Source: Polaromonas sp.
GTDB taxonomy: Bacteria > Pseudomonadota > Gammaproteobacteria > Burkholderiales > Burkholderiaceae_C
Length of the DNA stretch: 64,000 nucleotides
Direction of reading: 5' to 3'
Assembly: GCF_012927455.1 (NCBI RefSeq)
Contig: NZ_JABBPE010000016.1
Span: forward strand, 124,001 to 188,000
Shown here: positions 32,465 to 43,757 of the stretch, one piece after another
Position numbering within the stretch: position 1 is the first letter of the stretch
Layout: each line of letters opens with the position of its first letter
Made by a program: the position numbers and the translations under genes
The notes under the pieces: model-generated
The model's database searches: none
Told to the model about the DNA's origin: nothing
The model's input: the letters and a program-made list of their open reading frames with translations, nothing else

Positions 32465-32488
32465 CCGATGGAGGGTTTACCCTATAAT
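32462..32488 (+). promoter_or_regulatory. Candidate sigma-70 promoter of the amino-acid receptor gene
   Basis: TTGCCG (32462-32467), 15-bp spacing, TATAAT (32483-32488), 27 bp before the start ATG. The -10 is perfect, and the spacing is short by two. The -35 overlaps the end of the CTTGG repeat. Confidence 0.6.
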
Positions 32489-32514
32489 TTTTCCTTTGCT
32501 CATTGGATTTTTTA

Positions 32515-33663
32515 ATGCCGCAATTTTTCTTTCGCACCGCAAAGTCTTGTATTGCCACCGCTGTGCTGGCCTTGGGGGCTGCGCAGGTCCAGGCTCAGCC
32601 GGTGCAAACCGTCAAAATCGCCCACGCCGGCCCCACCTCTGGCGGCATTGCGCATATCGGAAAGGACACCGAAAACGGCGTGCAGCTTGCGATTGACGCG
32701 CTCAATACGCAAAACCTGGTGATAGGCAGCAAGAAGATTAAATTTGAGCTGGTGGCCGAGGACGACGGCGGCGAGCCGCGCCAGGCCACGGCCGTGGCGC
32801 AGAAACTGTGCGACGAGGAGGTCGCGGGCGTGATCGGGCATTTGCAGTCGGGCACCACCCTTCCGGCAGCCAGCGTGTACAGCCGCTGCGGCATTCCGCA
32901 GATCACCGCTTCGGCGACCAACCCGGCACTGACCAAGCCGGGCTACAAGACCGCCTTTAGACTGATCGCCAACGACAACGCGCTGGGCGCCGCGCTGGCG
33001 ATTTTTGCCAAGGACGCGCTGCAGATCAAGCGGGTCGCCGTCATCGACGACCGCACCGCCTACGGCCAGGGCCTGGTCGAGGTGTTCAAGGCCACGGCGC
33101 GAAAAAAAGGCATCGAGGTGGTGGCCGAAGAGTTCACCAGCGACAGGGCCACCGATTTCATGGCCATCCTGACCGGCATCAAAAGCAAGAAGCCCGACGC
33201 CATCTTTTTCGGCGGCCTGGACGCGCAGGCCGGCCCTATGTTGCGCCAAATGGACCAGCTCGGCCTGTCGAACGTGAAGTTCTTTGGCGGCGATGCACTG
33301 TGCACTGAAAAGCTGCCCGCGCTGTCCAGCCAGGCGGCCGCGCTGAAAAACGTGACCTGCGCCACCGGCGGCGCGTCGCTGCAAAAAATGCAGGGCGGCG
33401 TTGAATGGAAGAAGGCTTACGACGCCAAATTCCCCGGCCAATTCCAGATCTACAGCCCTTACGCCTACGACGCGACTTTTGTTCTTGTCGACGCGATGAA
33501 GCGCGCCAACTCGGTCGACCCCAAGGTCTACCTGCCCTTCATCGGCAAAACGCAATACCGGGGCGTGACCGCGCAGATCGCCTTCACCCCCCAAGGCGAG
33601 TTGACCAAACCGGCCGTGACGCTGTACCGGTACAAAGACCATGCGCGGACGGCGCTGAACTAA
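32515..33663 (+). CDS. Branched-chain amino acid type ABC receptor (LivJ/BraC-like)
   Basis: Periplasmic binding protein of 382 residues (family Peripla_BP_6) with signal peptide (CIATAVLALGAAQVQAQP) and the family start TVKIAHAGPTSGGIAHIGKD. ENGVQLAIDALN and GVIGHLQSGTTLPAASVYS are conserved ligand-domain blocks; residues near LQSGTT and SATNPALTKPGYK line the ligand cleft. ATG 32515 is used; a TTG at 32503 is in frame. No permease or ATPase gene follows, so this is an orphan receptor whose membrane partners are encoded elsewhere. Confidence 0.92.
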   Translation: MPQFFFRTAKSCIATAVLALGAAQVQAQPVQTVKIAHAGPTSGGIAHIGKDTENGVQLAIDALNTQNLVIGSKKIKFELVAEDDGGEPRQATAVAQKLCDEEVAGVIGHLQSGTTLPAASVYSRCGIPQITASATNPALTKPGYKTAFRLIANDNALGAALAIFAKDALQIKRVAVIDDRTAYGQGLVEVFKATARKKGIEVVAEEFTSDRATDFMAILTGIKSKKPDAIFFGGLDAQAGPMLRQMDQLGLSNVKFFGGDALCTEKLPALSSQAAALKNVTCATGGASLQKMQGGVEWKKAYDAKFPGQFQIYSPYAYDATFVLVDAMKRANSVDPKVYLPFIGKTQYRGVTAQIAFTPQGELTKPAVTLYRYKDHARTALN

Positions 33664-33880
33664 GGGCAGGCTTGGCGGGCTGGACCTGTCCAGTCCGGCG
33701 GGTTGACCGAAGTATTAGCCTAAAGGGCCTCTGCTTGGCCAACTGCAAGCCCGAAGCCAACGTCAGAATAGGCGTCTGTGGTCCTGGCTGACCAGCGGGG
33801 GCCTTCGCTTCATCCTGTTTTCCCTTCCCCTTCCCTTTCCCTTTCCCGCTGCTGCAGTGCCGTCAGCGGTCGCCCTTTGA

Positions 33881-35488
33881 ATGAAACCACCCATGTTCAA
33901 ACACCCCAGCATCAAGGCCCGACTGGCACTTGGCTTCGCCCTGGTCTGCGCAATTTTCGTGTTGACGATTGCCGCCGCTGGCTTTGCGATCTTCAGCCTG
34001 TCCCAGGACATTCGAACGCTCCAGACGCAAGACCTGCCCAACGTGCTGCTGGTCGATGAAATGAACCTGAGCCGTTCAGACGTACAACAATTTCTGACCG
34101 ACGTGTCGGCTACCCACGATCCAGCCGGCTACAAAGACGCTGAAGACGCAGCGCAACGGTTTCAGCAAGGCGTGCAAACGTTTCGTGAGTTTTATCAACT
34201 GGAAAAGAACGCCGAAGGGCTGAAAGAAATTGCACAGCTGGAAGCTGATTTCCTCAAGCTGTACGCCATGGGAAAAACCATGGCTGAGGTTTACCTGTCC
34301 CAGGGCATGGAAGCCGGCAACGTGCTGATGAAGGGGTCTGATACCAGCCCCGGATTTGACAAGGCCAGCGAAGTGCTGCTGACGCACATGACCGCATTTC
34401 GCCAACGCGAGGTGCAAGAAGCCAACCAGTTGGCCGCCGTTGCCGTAAAAACAGCGGCCACCATGTCGACCGGCATAGTGGCCGCGGGGCTGCTGGCCTG
34501 CGCGTTGGCGGCGCTGATTGCGGCCTGGGTAGTGCGCAGCATCTTTCAGTTGCTGGGCGGTGAGCCGAGCCAGGCCATGCGGGTGGCGCAACGTGTAGGC
34601 GCCGGCGACTTGAGTGTGCCGATTGAACTTCGACAAGGTGACAGCACCAGCCTGATGGCCGAACTTGAGACCATGCAGCAGCGCTTGAGCACGGTGGTGA
34701 CGCTGGTTCGCCAAAGCTCCGAGGAAGTGGCCATGGGCAGTGTCGAAATTGCACAGGGCAATACCGACTTGTCTGCCCGCACCGAGCAACAAGCCAGCGC
34801 GCTGGAGCAAACCGCTGCATCGATGGAAGAGCTCAGTGCCACCGTCCAACAAAACGCCGAAAGCGCGCGCCAGGCCAACCAGCTGGCGCAAGGGGCTTCG
34901 TCGGTAGCGGTTCAAGGCGGCGCCGTGGTGGCCCAAGTGGTCACCACCATGAAAGGCATCAACAATGCCTCCGGCAAAATCGCCGACATCATCGGTGTCA
35001 TTGAAAGCATCGCTTTTCAGACCAACATCCTGGCGCTCAATGCCGCCGTCGAAGCCGCGCGGGCGGGCGACCAGGGCCGCGGCTTTGCCGTCGTGGCCAG
35101 TGAAGTGCGTTCGCTGGCCGGGCGCAGTGCGGAGGCCGCCAAAGAGATAAAAAAACTCATAGGCGCCAGCGTCGAGCAAGTCGCGCAGGGAACGGTTCAG
35201 GCCGACCGGGCGGGCGCCACCATGTCTGAGGTGGTCAGCAGCATCCACCGGGTGACAGGCATCATGGGCGAGATTAGCGCAGCCAGCAACGAGCAAGCCA
35301 TCGGGGTGGCACAAGTAGGCGAAGCGGTCACGCAAATGGACCACGCCACGCAACAAAATGCCGCGTTGGTTGAAGAGATGGCGGCAGCGGCCAGCAGTCT
35401 GAATGCCCAGTCGCAAACTCTGGTGCAGACCGTTGCCGTGTTTAAAGTGGGTGCCGGCGCTGGCATGGCGCTGGTTGGCGCCGCCTGA
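33881..35488 (+). CDS. Methyl-accepting chemotaxis protein
   Basis: Chemoreceptor of 535 residues with TM1 (about 15-40, [19 protein letters not shown]), a periplasmic four-helix-type sensor domain (about 45-195), TM2 (near 195-220, [20 protein letters not shown]), HAMP region (220-270) and the cytoplasmic signalling tip near [20 protein letters not shown]. Adaptation stretches rich in Q/E/A flank the tip. No C-terminal NWETF-like CheR tether is present. ATG 33881; ATG 33893 is also possible, and neither has a strong ribosome-binding site. The ligand is unknown, and no che genes are adjacent. Upstream is a pyrimidine-rich tract (33818-33850). Confidence 0.95.
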   Translation: MKPPMFKHPSIKARLALGFALVCAIFVLTIAAAGFAIFSLSQDIRTLQTQDLPNVLLVDEMNLSRSDVQQFLTDVSATHDPAGYKDAEDAAQRFQQGVQTFREFYQLEKNAEGLKEIAQLEADFLKLYAMGKTMAEVYLSQGMEAGNVLMKGSDTSPGFDKASEVLLTHMTAFRQREVQEANQLAAVAVKTAATMSTGIVAAGLLACALAALIAAWVVRSIFQLLGGEPSQAMRVAQRVGAGDLSVPIELRQGDSTSLMAELETMQQRLSTVVTLVRQSSEEVAMGSVEIAQGNTDLSARTEQQASALEQTAASMEELSATVQQNAESARQANQLAQGASSVAVQGGAVVAQVVTTMKGINNASGKIADIIGVIESIAFQTNILALNAAVEAARAGDQGRGFAVVASEVRSLAGRSAEAAKEIKKLIGASVEQVAQGTVQADRAGATMSEVVSSIHRVTGIMGEISAASNEQAIGVAQVGEAVTQMDHATQQNAALVEEMAAAASSLNAQSQTLVQTVAVFKVGAGAGMALVGAA

Positions 35489-35542
35489 ACACGCGGGAAA
35501 GTGGCAATTTGGCGAAAGTCTGAGCAGACCGCTCGCTCGCAT

Positions 35543-36541
35543 TTAACTCGCCGCCGCCCGCCCCAACCGGTCGCGCACGCCGTCCCACTCCCCCGCCTCG
35601 GGCGGGTGTTCAATCCAGATCAGTTTGACGCCCTGGGCGTCGAACTCGCGCAGCACGCCGAACAGCTGCTGTGCGGTGGCCGCTGCGTCGTCGGGCATGC
35701 GGCGGTACAGCACCTGGGTGGAGGCGATACGCACGATGCTGCGGGCATAGACCGCGATGTGGGCGGCCTCTAGACCCAGCAGGTCAAGCGCGGTCTGGAT
35801 GGCGTCGGCACGCATCAGGCGCACCCTGGCGTTGGGCGCATAGTGCGCCGTCAGCGTGCCGGGGGCGCGCGGCGCGGCGCCAGCACGCTGCTGCAACTCA
35901 TCTTGGTCGAGCACCGGCTCGCCGCAGGCGGCCTCCAGCTGCGCGCGGGTCAGCACGCCGGGGCGCAGCAGCACCGGCTGGCCGCGTGTGCAGTCGACGA
36001 TGCTGGACTCGATGCCGACCGCGCAGGGCCCGCCGTCCAGCACCAGCAGCGCATCGCCAAACTCCTGCTGCACATGCTGCGCAGTGGTCGGGCTGACGCG
36101 GCCGAAGCGATTGGCGCTGGGGCCGGCAACGCCGCTTACGCCCAATTCCAGGCAAGCCTTTAAAAAAGCCAGCGCCACCGGATGCGCCGGGCAGCGCAGG
36201 CCAATCGAGTTTTGGCCACCGGCGGCGGCGCTGGCAATGCCGTCGCGGCGCGGCAAGATGACCGTCAGCGGACCCGGCCAAAAGGCTTTCATCAGGCGGG
36301 CGGCGAACGCCGGCACGCTGCTGGCGTAATCACTGACCTGCGCCGCCTCGGCCACATGAACAATCAGCGGGTGCTCGGCAGGCCGGCCTTTGGCGGCAAA
36401 AATGTCGGCGACGGCCCGGTCGCTGGACGCATCGGCGCCCAGGCCATAGACCGTTTCGGTCGGAAACCCGACCAGCGCACCGGCCTGTATGCGGCGCGCG
36501 GCGTCAACAATCACTTGCGGGTCGCTGCCGGGCAGAATCAT
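35543..36541 (-). CDS. L-threonylcarbamoyladenylate synthase, Sua5 type
   Basis: Makes threonylcarbamoyl-AMP for tRNA t6A synthesis; 332 residues, so the long Sua5 form with a C-terminal Sua5 domain rather than the short TsaC. YrdC-domain motifs: GFPTETVYGLGADA, K-G-R-P-A-E-H-P-L-I-V-H and G-P-S-A-N-R-F-G-R. The start ATG 36541 overlaps the purK stop (TGATG). It is the last gene of purE-purK-sua5. TsaB for the same pathway is at 21544-22356. Confidence 0.94.
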   Translation of the reverse strand: MILPGSDPQVIVDAARRIQAGALVGFPTETVYGLGADASSDRAVADIFAAKGRPAEHPLIVHVAEAAQVSDYASSVPAFAARLMKAFWPGPLTVILPRRDGIASAAAGGQNSIGLRCPAHPVALAFLKACLELGVSGVAGPSANRFGRVSPTTAQHVQQEFGDALLVLDGGPCAVGIESSIVDCTRGQPVLLRPGVLTRAQLEAACGEPVLDQDELQQRAGAAPRAPGTLTAHYAPNARVRLMRADAIQTALDLLGLEAAHIAVYARSIVRIASTQVLYRRMPDDAAATAQQLFGVLREFDAQGVKLIWIEHPPEAGEWDGVRDRLGRAAAS

Positions 36542-37752
36542 CAAGGGCTCGCGAAACCAAAGCCGGGCAGGCCCAGAATTTCAGCCGCCCGTCGCGCCGT
36601 GGCTTGCACGCTCGCCACATCAGCGCCGGTCACCGTCAGATGCCCCATCTTGCGGCCCGCTCGCGCCTCGGTTTTGCCGTAAAGGTGCAGGTGCGTGCCG
36701 GGCAGGGCCAGCACCGCCGGCCAGTCGGGTGCACGCGCCTGACCCTCAGCGCCAAACCAGCCATCGCCCAGCAGATTGAGCATGATGGCGGGCGAATGCT
36801 GGCGCGGTGCGGGCAGCGGCAAGCCGGCCATGGCATGGACTTGCAGGTCAAACTGCGAAACATCGCAGGCGTCCAGCGTGTAGTGGCCGCTGTTGTGCGG
36901 GCGCGGCGCCATTTCGTTGACGATGAGCGCGCCGTTTTCGCTGCCGTCGTCGATCACAAAAAACTCGACGCACAGGACACCGACGTAATCGATGTGATTT
37001 GCTATCGTTTTTGTAGCTGCAAATGCCCGTTCTGAAAGGGCTGCAGGCATATTTCCTTCATAAGCATGGGTCACTGCCAAAATCCCGTCGAGATGCACGT
37101 TGCGCTGCGGCGCAAAGCTCACGATGTCGCCATTCCAGCCGCGCGCCACGATCACCGAGCATTCGGCCTTGAGTGGCAACAGCTTTTCGAGCACGCAATG
37201 CACCTGTTCCAGCTCGGCCCAGGCGTCCGCCAGTTGCGCCGCATCTTTGACGCGGACCTGGCCCTTGCCGTCGTAACCCATGCGCGCAGTTTTCAAAATG
37301 CCCGGCAGCAGGTCTGCCGGCACGGCTTGCAGCTGCTCTGGCGTTGTGATGACCGCGTAGGGCGCGCAGCGCACGCCCGCCAGCGCGCCCGCTTCAGCGG
37401 CACTGGCCATCAAGTGGGACTTTTCCTGAATCCGGTCCTGCGCAATCGCCACGGCCGCTGCACTTGGAGCAACCGGGCGGCTGGCAGCCAGCGTTTGCAG
37501 CGCGGCGGCGGGCACGTTTTCAAACTCGGTGGTGATGGCATCGCACTGCGCGGCCAGCTGCGCCAGGCCCTGCGCGTCGTTATAACCGAAAGGGATGTGA
37601 TGATGGCTGACGCGCCCGGCGGGACTTTGCGGATCGGGGTCCAGCACGGCTGTGAAGTAGCCCAGGCGCTGCGCGGCATGCACAAACATGCGGCCGAGCT
37701 GCCCGCCGCCGATCACGCCCAGCGTGGCACCGGGAAGGATGAGCGGGTTCAT
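36541..37752 (-). CDS. purK: 5-(carboxyamino)imidazole ribonucleotide synthase
   Basis: ATP-grasp enzyme of purine synthesis that carboxylates AIR to N5-CAIR; 403 residues. [20 protein letters not shown] is the N-terminal signature; [11 protein letters not shown] and [17 protein letters not shown] are ATP-grasp motifs. One helix (residues around 244-256, [13 protein letters not shown]) is encoded over a complete repeat A copy (37001-37042), and the protein still has a normal length. It overlaps purE (ATGA) and sua5 (TGATG). Confidence 0.96.
   Translation of the reverse strand: MNPLILPGATLGVIGGGQLGRMFVHAAQRLGYFTAVLDPDPQSPAGRVSHHHIPFGYNDAQGLAQLAAQCDAITTEFENVPAAALQTLAASRPVAPSAAAVAIAQDRIQEKSHLMASAAEAGALAGVRCAPYAVITTPEQLQAVPADLLPGILKTARMGYDGKGQVRVKDAAQLADAWAELEQVHCVLEKLLPLKAECSVIVARGWNGDIVSFAPQRNVHLDGILAVTHAYEGNMPAALSERAFAATKTIANHIDYVGVLCVEFFVIDDGSENGALIVNEMAPRPHNSGHYTLDACDVSQFDLQVHAMAGLPLPAPRQHSPAIMLNLLGDGWFGAEGQARAPDWPAVLALPGTHLHLYGKTEARAGRKMGHLTVTGADVASVQATARRAAEILGLPGFGFASP
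37001..37042 (+). repeat. Repeat A, complete copy inside purK
   Basis: Core GCTATCGTTTTTGTAGC (37001-37017), then GCCCGTTCTGAAAGGGCT (37025-37042). Both stems are kept although the DNA is coding on the other strand. It follows the order of the copy at 10799. Confidence 0.8.
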
Positions 37753-38267
37753 AGCGGCGGCAGCGTCATGGCGCGTGCGGCGCCGGTCTGCTCGGCACGA
37801 AACGCCTGCAGCTTGGCGGCCAGGGTTTGGTCATGCAGCGCCAGCATGGCGACGGCAAACAGCGCCGCGTTGGCCGCGCCAGCGTTGCCAATGGCAAAGG
37901 TGGCAACCGGCACGCCCTTGGGCATTTGCACAATGCTGTGCAGCGAGTCAACACCTTGCAAATGCTTGCTGGCCACCGGCACGCCGAGCACCGGCACAAT
38001 GGTTTTGGCCGCCAGCATGCCGGGCAGATGGGCCGCGCCGCCGGCGCCGGCGATGATGGCCTGCAGGCCGCGGCCAGCGGCTTGATCGGCATAGGCCAAC
38101 AGGTCATCGGGCATGCGGTGCGCCGACACCACTCTGGCCTCGTACGCCACGCCAAACTGCTGCAAAATTTGCACCGCATGCTGCATCGTGTCCCAGTCGC
38201 TGCTGGAGCCCATCAGCACACCCACCAGCGGGGCGATTGCACTGTGTGCATTGTGTGTTGTCGTCAT
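37749..38267 (-). CDS. purE: N5-carboxyaminoimidazole ribonucleotide mutase
   Basis: Class I PurE, 172 residues, which moves the carboxyl group from N5-CAIR to CAIR. Motifs: [21 protein letters not shown] and [13 protein letters not shown]. First gene of purE-purK-sua5, overlapping purK by ATGA. In related genomes I expect purC just upstream; here purC lies about 9.6 kb away across the thioredoxin-kdp block. Confidence 0.97.
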   Translation of the reverse strand: MTTTHNAHSAIAPLVGVLMGSSSDWDTMQHAVQILQQFGVAYEARVVSAHRMPDDLLAYADQAAGRGLQAIIAGAGGAAHLPGMLAAKTIVPVLGVPVASKHLQGVDSLHSIVQMPKGVPVATFAIGNAGAANAALFAVAMLALHDQTLAAKLQAFRAEQTGAARAMTLPPL

Positions 38268-38417
38268 AAAGGGGGCTTCAAGGTCCTGGGGTTGGTCGGG
38301 CGGCGCGGTCTGGGGCAGCCCCTGATTTTAAGGCTTGAGCGAGCGCCCGCGTGCTATCGTCTGGCGACTCAGCCATCCGGTTGAAAAGCGCTCTGCAAAC
38401 CCCACCTCCAAAAAACC

Positions 38418-39314
38418 ATGATAGCTATCACCACTGCCAATTTTGAAGACGAAGTCATCACGGCTTCCATGACCACCCCGGTGCTGATCGACTTCTGGGC
38501 GCCCTGGTGCGGTCCCTGCAAGTCGCTTGGGCCGATTCTGGAAAAGGTCGAGGCCGACTACGCCGGGCGCTTCAAGCTGGTGAAGATCGACTCCGACCAA
38601 GAGCAGCAGCTGGGCACCGCCTTCGGCATTCGCAGCATTCCGACCTGCATCCTGATGATGAACGGCCAGCCGGTGGACGGCTTTACCGGCGCCCTGACCG
38701 AAGGCAAGGTCAAGGAGTTTTTGGACAAGCACCTGCCGCCAGCGGCCGAGCCAGCGCCGCAAGAAGAATTAGCTGTCGAAGAAGACAACAGCCCGGAGGC
38801 GACGCTGGAAAAGCTGCAGCACGCCGTCGCTATTGATCCGGCCAGTGACAATGCCCGCTTTGACTATGTCAAGCAGCTCTTGAGCCTGGGCCGCGAAGAC
38901 GATGCCAAGGTGGCGTTCGCGCCCGTGATCGCGCAAACCTCGGTGGTGCGGCGTTTTGATTCGCTGCAGCGCTGGATGGATGCTATTGATTTTGTAGCTG
39001 CTAACGCCCATGGAACGGGGGCTGGAGCCCAGTTTGACGCACAAATAGCGACCAACAAGCGGGATTTTGAAGCGCGCTTTGGCAAAGCCCGCTGGCTGAT
39101 GGCGCAGCAGCACTGGACCGAGGCGCTGGACGAGCTGCTGGACATCCTGATGCGCGACCGGGCGTGGTCTGACGAGCTCGCGCGCAAAACCTACATCGCC
39201 GTGCTCGACATCATGGAAACGCCCCAGGCCAAGGTTGCCGACGGCCATATTCCGCTGGAAGATCCCGTCGTGGCGACCTATCGGCGTCGTTTGAGCAGTG
39301 TCATTTTGAGCTAG
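38418..39314 (+). CDS. Thioredoxin-TPR protein, co-chaperone CnoX/YbbN-like
   Basis: Cytoplasmic chaperone-like protein of 298 residues: an N-terminal thioredoxin domain (active site WCGPC, residues about 30-34) followed by a linker and a helical TPR-like part (LGREDDAKVAFAPVI, LDELLDILMRDRAW). This matches YbbN/CnoX, which hands oxidatively damaged proteins to GroEL and DnaK; the WCGPC site suggests real thiol chemistry, unlike E. coli CnoX. The stretch AIDFVAANAHGTGAG near residues 190-204 is encoded over a repeat A copy. It is divergent from purE. Confidence 0.9.
   Translation: MIAITTANFEDEVITASMTTPVLIDFWAPWCGPCKSLGPILEKVEADYAGRFKLVKIDSDQEQQLGTAFGIRSIPTCILMMNGQPVDGFTGALTEGKVKEFLDKHLPPAAEPAPQEELAVEEDNSPEATLEKLQHAVAIDPASDNARFDYVKQLLSLGREDDAKVAFAPVIAQTSVVRRFDSLQRWMDAIDFVAANAHGTGAGAQFDAQIATNKRDFEARFGKARWLMAQQHWTEALDELLDILMRDRAWSDELARKTYIAVLDIMETPQAKVADGHIPLEDPVVATYRRRLSSVILS
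38982..39030 (+). repeat. Repeat A copy inside the thioredoxin-TPR gene
   Basis: Core GCTATTGATTTTGTAGC (38982-38998), then GCCCATGGAACGGGGGCT (39006-39023). It is translated in the plus frame as AIDFVAANAHGTGAG, between TPR-like helices. Confidence 0.8.
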
Positions 39315-39404
39315 GCTGGAAAGCTGCGGGTGCGGGACGGGCCGCAAAGATCCGTCGAGGAGCGGCCCGCAGGCGCTTTCCGCTGCCCGCTTGAAGTCCT
39401 GACT

Positions 39405-39421
39405 GCTACTTAATTGATAGC
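39405..39421 (+). repeat. Repeat A core upstream of kdp
   Basis: Core GCTACTTAATTGATAGC, one change from the usual GCTATT arm. With the copy at 47821-47861 it brackets the kdp genes. Confidence 0.75.
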
Positions 39422-39539
39422 GCTATCCGCAGGTAATGCTAAGTCTGCAACCTGTTTTTGGGTGAAACAGCGCCTCAATCCTGCCCCCACAAAGAGAGCT
39501 CGGCTTGAGCAGCGCCAAGCCGAACTCAGACCTTGGCTG

Positions 39540-39562
39540 AAGCCTGTTTTTACGGCTTTTTT
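39540..39562 (+). terminator. Terminator-like hairpin upstream of kdp
   Basis: AAGCC (39540-39544), 9-nt loop, GGCTT (39554-39558), then TTTT. It is small but shaped like an intrinsic terminator, 80 bp upstream of the first kdp ORF. Attenuator function is inference. Confidence 0.45.
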
Positions 39563-39643
39563 ACAGCCAGCCGACCAAGATCTTCGCCGTTTTTACGCAC
39601 CACCGGCCAGACTTCAGTCATTCATTTGACTCTGGAGTTGTTC

Positions 39644-39748
39644 ATGGATCTTGCATTTATTGCCATCGCCACCGGGCTGTGGGGCCTGATGGTTTTACTG
39701 GTCTGGGGCTTCCAGAAACTGGAACGTCCGCTGAAAGGCCGCTCATGA
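39644..39748 (+). CDS. Small single-span ORF preceding kdpF
   Basis: A 34-residue frame, MDLAFIAIATGLWGLMVLLV, then WGFQKLERPLKGRS, starting at ATG 39644 with GGAG about 9 nt upstream. It is one membrane segment with a basic tail. It overlaps kdpF by ATGA, so it is translated together with it. Related short proteins occur before kdpF in other betaproteobacteria under misleading transporter names. A role as an extra small Kdp subunit or assembly factor is inference. Confidence 0.7.
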   Translation: MDLAFIAIATGLWGLMVLLVWGFQKLERPLKGRS

Positions 39749-39843
39749 TCAGCCTTGAAGTTCTTTATGGCCTTGGCGCGATATGCGCCATGGCGCTGCT
39801 GGCTTATCTGGCCTATGCGCTGATCTGCGCTGATCTGCGCTGA
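39745..39843 (+). CDS. kdpF: Potassium-transporting ATPase small subunit F
   Basis: One-span stabilising peptide of the KdpFABC complex, 32 residues: MISLEVLYGLGAICAMALLA, then YLAYALICADLR. It starts at ATG 39745 (ATGA overlap with the previous ORF). The C-terminus is altered by an apparent 10-bp duplication (39821-39830 and 39831-39840, TGATCTGCGC). With a single unit the frame would read on to A-E-E-F and stop as TGATG over the kdpA start. The present frame ends 9 nt before kdpA. The membrane part is intact, so function may remain. Confidence 0.85.
   Translation: MISLEVLYGLGAICAMALLAYLAYALICADLR
39821..39840. repeat. 10-bp tandem duplication at the 3' end of kdpF
   Basis: Two exact units of TGATCTGCGC. 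Ten bases shift the frame, replacing the expected C-terminal AEEF with ADLR and shortening the gene relative to the kdpA start. Confidence 0.9.
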
Positions 39844-39852
39844 GGAATTTTG

Positions 39853-41652
39853 ATGAACTCTTCAAGCTGGGGCCTGCTGGCCGTTTTTCTCGGGGTTCTG
39901 CTGGTGGCCGCCTGGCCAGTCGGCATCTGGCTGGCGCGCCTGAGTTCCGGAAACCTGCCGCCCTGGATGTTGCGGCTGGAGGCGCCCTTGTACCGCCTGG
40001 CGGGTACTTCGGCAGACCAGTCGATGAAGTGGTCGCACTACGCGCTGGCGCTGCTGGCCTTCAATCTGCTCGGCGTACTGATGGTCTATGCGCTGCAGCG
40101 CCTGCAGGTCTGGCTGCCGCTCAATCCGGCCGGTATGGCGGCGGTCTCGCCTGATTCGGCTTTCAATACCGCCATCAGCTTTGTCGCCAACACCAACTGG
40201 CAGGGTTATGCCGGTGAGTCCACCATGAGCTACCTGACGCAGATGCTGGCGCTGGCAGTGCAGAACTTTTTATCCGCCGCCACCGGCATCGCGGTGGTGT
40301 TTGCGCTGTTTCGCGGGTTTGCCGCACGCTCCACCGGGGTGATCGGCAATTTTTGGGTGGACGTCACGCGCATCACGGCCTGGTTGCTGGTTCCCTTGTC
40401 GCTGGTGTTCGCGGTATTTCTCGTGGGTCAGGGCGTGATCCAGAACTTCGACAGCTACAAGGAGGCGACGACGCTGGAAGTCACCAGCTACAGCCAGCCT
40501 AAAAAAGATGCCGCAGGTGAAGTCATGAAGGACGCCAAAGGCGAGCCAGTCATGGAAGACCTGAAGGCTGACAAGCAGACGCTTGCCATGGGCCCGGTCG
40601 CTTCGCAGGAAGCCATCAAAATGCTGGGCACCAATGGTGGCGGATTTTTCAACGCCAATTCGGCCCACCCTTACGAAAACCCGACGGCGCTGGTCAACTT
40701 TTTCCAGATGTTGGCGATTTTTCTCATTCCTGCCGGCTTGGTGTTTGCTTTTGGCCGTGTTGTGGGTGACTCGCGCCAGGGCTGGGCCGTTTTGGCGACG
40801 ATGACCGTAATTTTTGTTATGGCGGTCGTGGCGATCACACCTGCCGAGCAGGCGGGCAACCCCCTGCTGCTGCCGCTGGGGGTGGACCAGGCCGCCAGCG
40901 CGCTGCAATCGGGCGGAAATATGGAAGGCAAGGAAACCCGCTTCGGCATCAACGCCTCCGCTTTGTTCGCGGTCATCACCACGGCGGCCTCCTGTGGCGC
41001 CGTCAACGCCATGCACGACTCCTTCACGCCGCTGGGAGGCATGGTGCCCATGGTGATGATGCAGCTCGGCGAAGTAGTGTTCGGCGGCGTCGGCACCGGC
41101 CTGTACGGCATGCTGGTGTTCGCCATTTTGGCGGTGTTCATTGCCGGGCTGATGATAGGCCGCACACCGGAGTATCTGGGCAAGAAAATCGAGTCGCATG
41201 AGATGAAGCTGGTCTCGATCGCCATTCTGATCACGCCGATTTTGGTGCTCGCAGGAACCGCCATCGCCGTGATGGCAGGCGCTGGCAGGGCGGGCATTGC
41301 GAACCCCGGTGCGCACGGGTTCTCCGAAATTCTTTATGCGCTGACCTCGGCCGCCAATAACAATGGCAGCGCCTTTGCCGGGCTGTCGGCCAACACGCCG
41401 TTCTACAACACGCTGCTGGGGCTGGTGATGTGGCTGGGCCGCTTCGGCGTGATCGTGCCGGTGCTGGCGATTGCCGGCGCGCTCGCGGCCAAGAAGCGCT
41501 TGCCGGTGACGGCAGGGACCATGCCGACCCATGGCCCGCTGTTTGTGTTCCTACTGATCGGGACAGTGCTGCTGGTCGGCCTGCTCAATTACGTTCCGGC
41601 GCTGGCGCTAGGACCGGTTGTCGAGCATTTGATGCTGTGGCCAGCCAAATAA
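39853..41652 (+). CDS. kdpA: Potassium-transporting ATPase potassium-binding subunit A
   Basis: Potassium-channel-like subunit of the KdpFABC pump, 599 residues, about ten membrane spans. Selectivity-filter regions include [30 protein letters not shown], and [16 protein letters not shown]. The extra polar stretch near residues 205-245 ([20 protein letters not shown]) is a variable periplasmic loop. ATG 39853 with GAGGAA upstream; the TTG at 39850 is also in frame. kdpB follows after 20 bp. Confidence 0.97.
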   Translation: MNSSSWGLLAVFLGVLLVAAWPVGIWLARLSSGNLPPWMLRLEAPLYRLAGTSADQSMKWSHYALALLAFNLLGVLMVYALQRLQVWLPLNPAGMAAVSPDSAFNTAISFVANTNWQGYAGESTMSYLTQMLALAVQNFLSAATGIAVVFALFRGFAARSTGVIGNFWVDVTRITAWLLVPLSLVFAVFLVGQGVIQNFDSYKEATTLEVTSYSQPKKDAAGEVMKDAKGEPVMEDLKADKQTLAMGPVASQEAIKMLGTNGGGFFNANSAHPYENPTALVNFFQMLAIFLIPAGLVFAFGRVVGDSRQGWAVLATMTVIFVMAVVAITPAEQAGNPLLLPLGVDQAASALQSGGNMEGKETRFGINASALFAVITTAASCGAVNAMHDSFTPLGGMVPMVMMQLGEVVFGGVGTGLYGMLVFAILAVFIAGLMIGRTPEYLGKKIESHEMKLVSIAILITPILVLAGTAIAVMAGAGRAGIANPGAHGFSEILYALTSAANNNGSAFAGLSANTPFYNTLLGLVMWLGRFGVIVPVLAIAGALAAKKRLPVTAGTMPTHGPLFVFLLIGTVLLVGLLNYVPALALGPVVEHLMLWPAK

Positions 41653-41672
41653 ACCACAAAAGAGTAATTAAT

Positions 41673-43748
<2,076 letters not shown>

Positions 43749-43757
43749 GGAAAAATC

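Larger units (their letters stand above)
39315..39643. other. Leader region upstream of the kdp operon with several hairpins
   Basis: About 330 bp without a supported gene. It holds a GC-rich hairpin CGGGCCGC/GCGGCCCG (39338-39369), repeat A (39405-39421), an 8-bp hairpin TCGGCTTG/CAAGCCGA (39500-39523), and AAGCC-N9-GGCTT followed by T residues (39540-39562). The last has terminator shape directly before kdp and could be an attenuator or the end of an unseen small transcript. KdpE binding sites should lie here, but I could not define them. Confidence 0.5.

Noticed and set aside
33680..33693. Perfect 14-bp inverted repeat CTGGAC-CT-GTCCAG after the amino-acid receptor gene
   Set aside because: No T-run follows and it is short for a GC-rich genome; not called a terminator.
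33818..33850. Pyrimidine-rich tract before the chemoreceptor gene
   Set aside because: Low complexity without clean repeat units or known signal; noted only.
34076..35542. Antisense open frame of 488 codons opposite the chemoreceptor gene
   Set aside because: Shadow of the receptor coding sequence; His/Arg/Gly-rich translation with no recognisable fold.
36998..37042. Frameshift in purK at the repeat A copy
   Set aside because: The frame runs through without a stop and protein length is normal, so the gene is intact despite the repeat.
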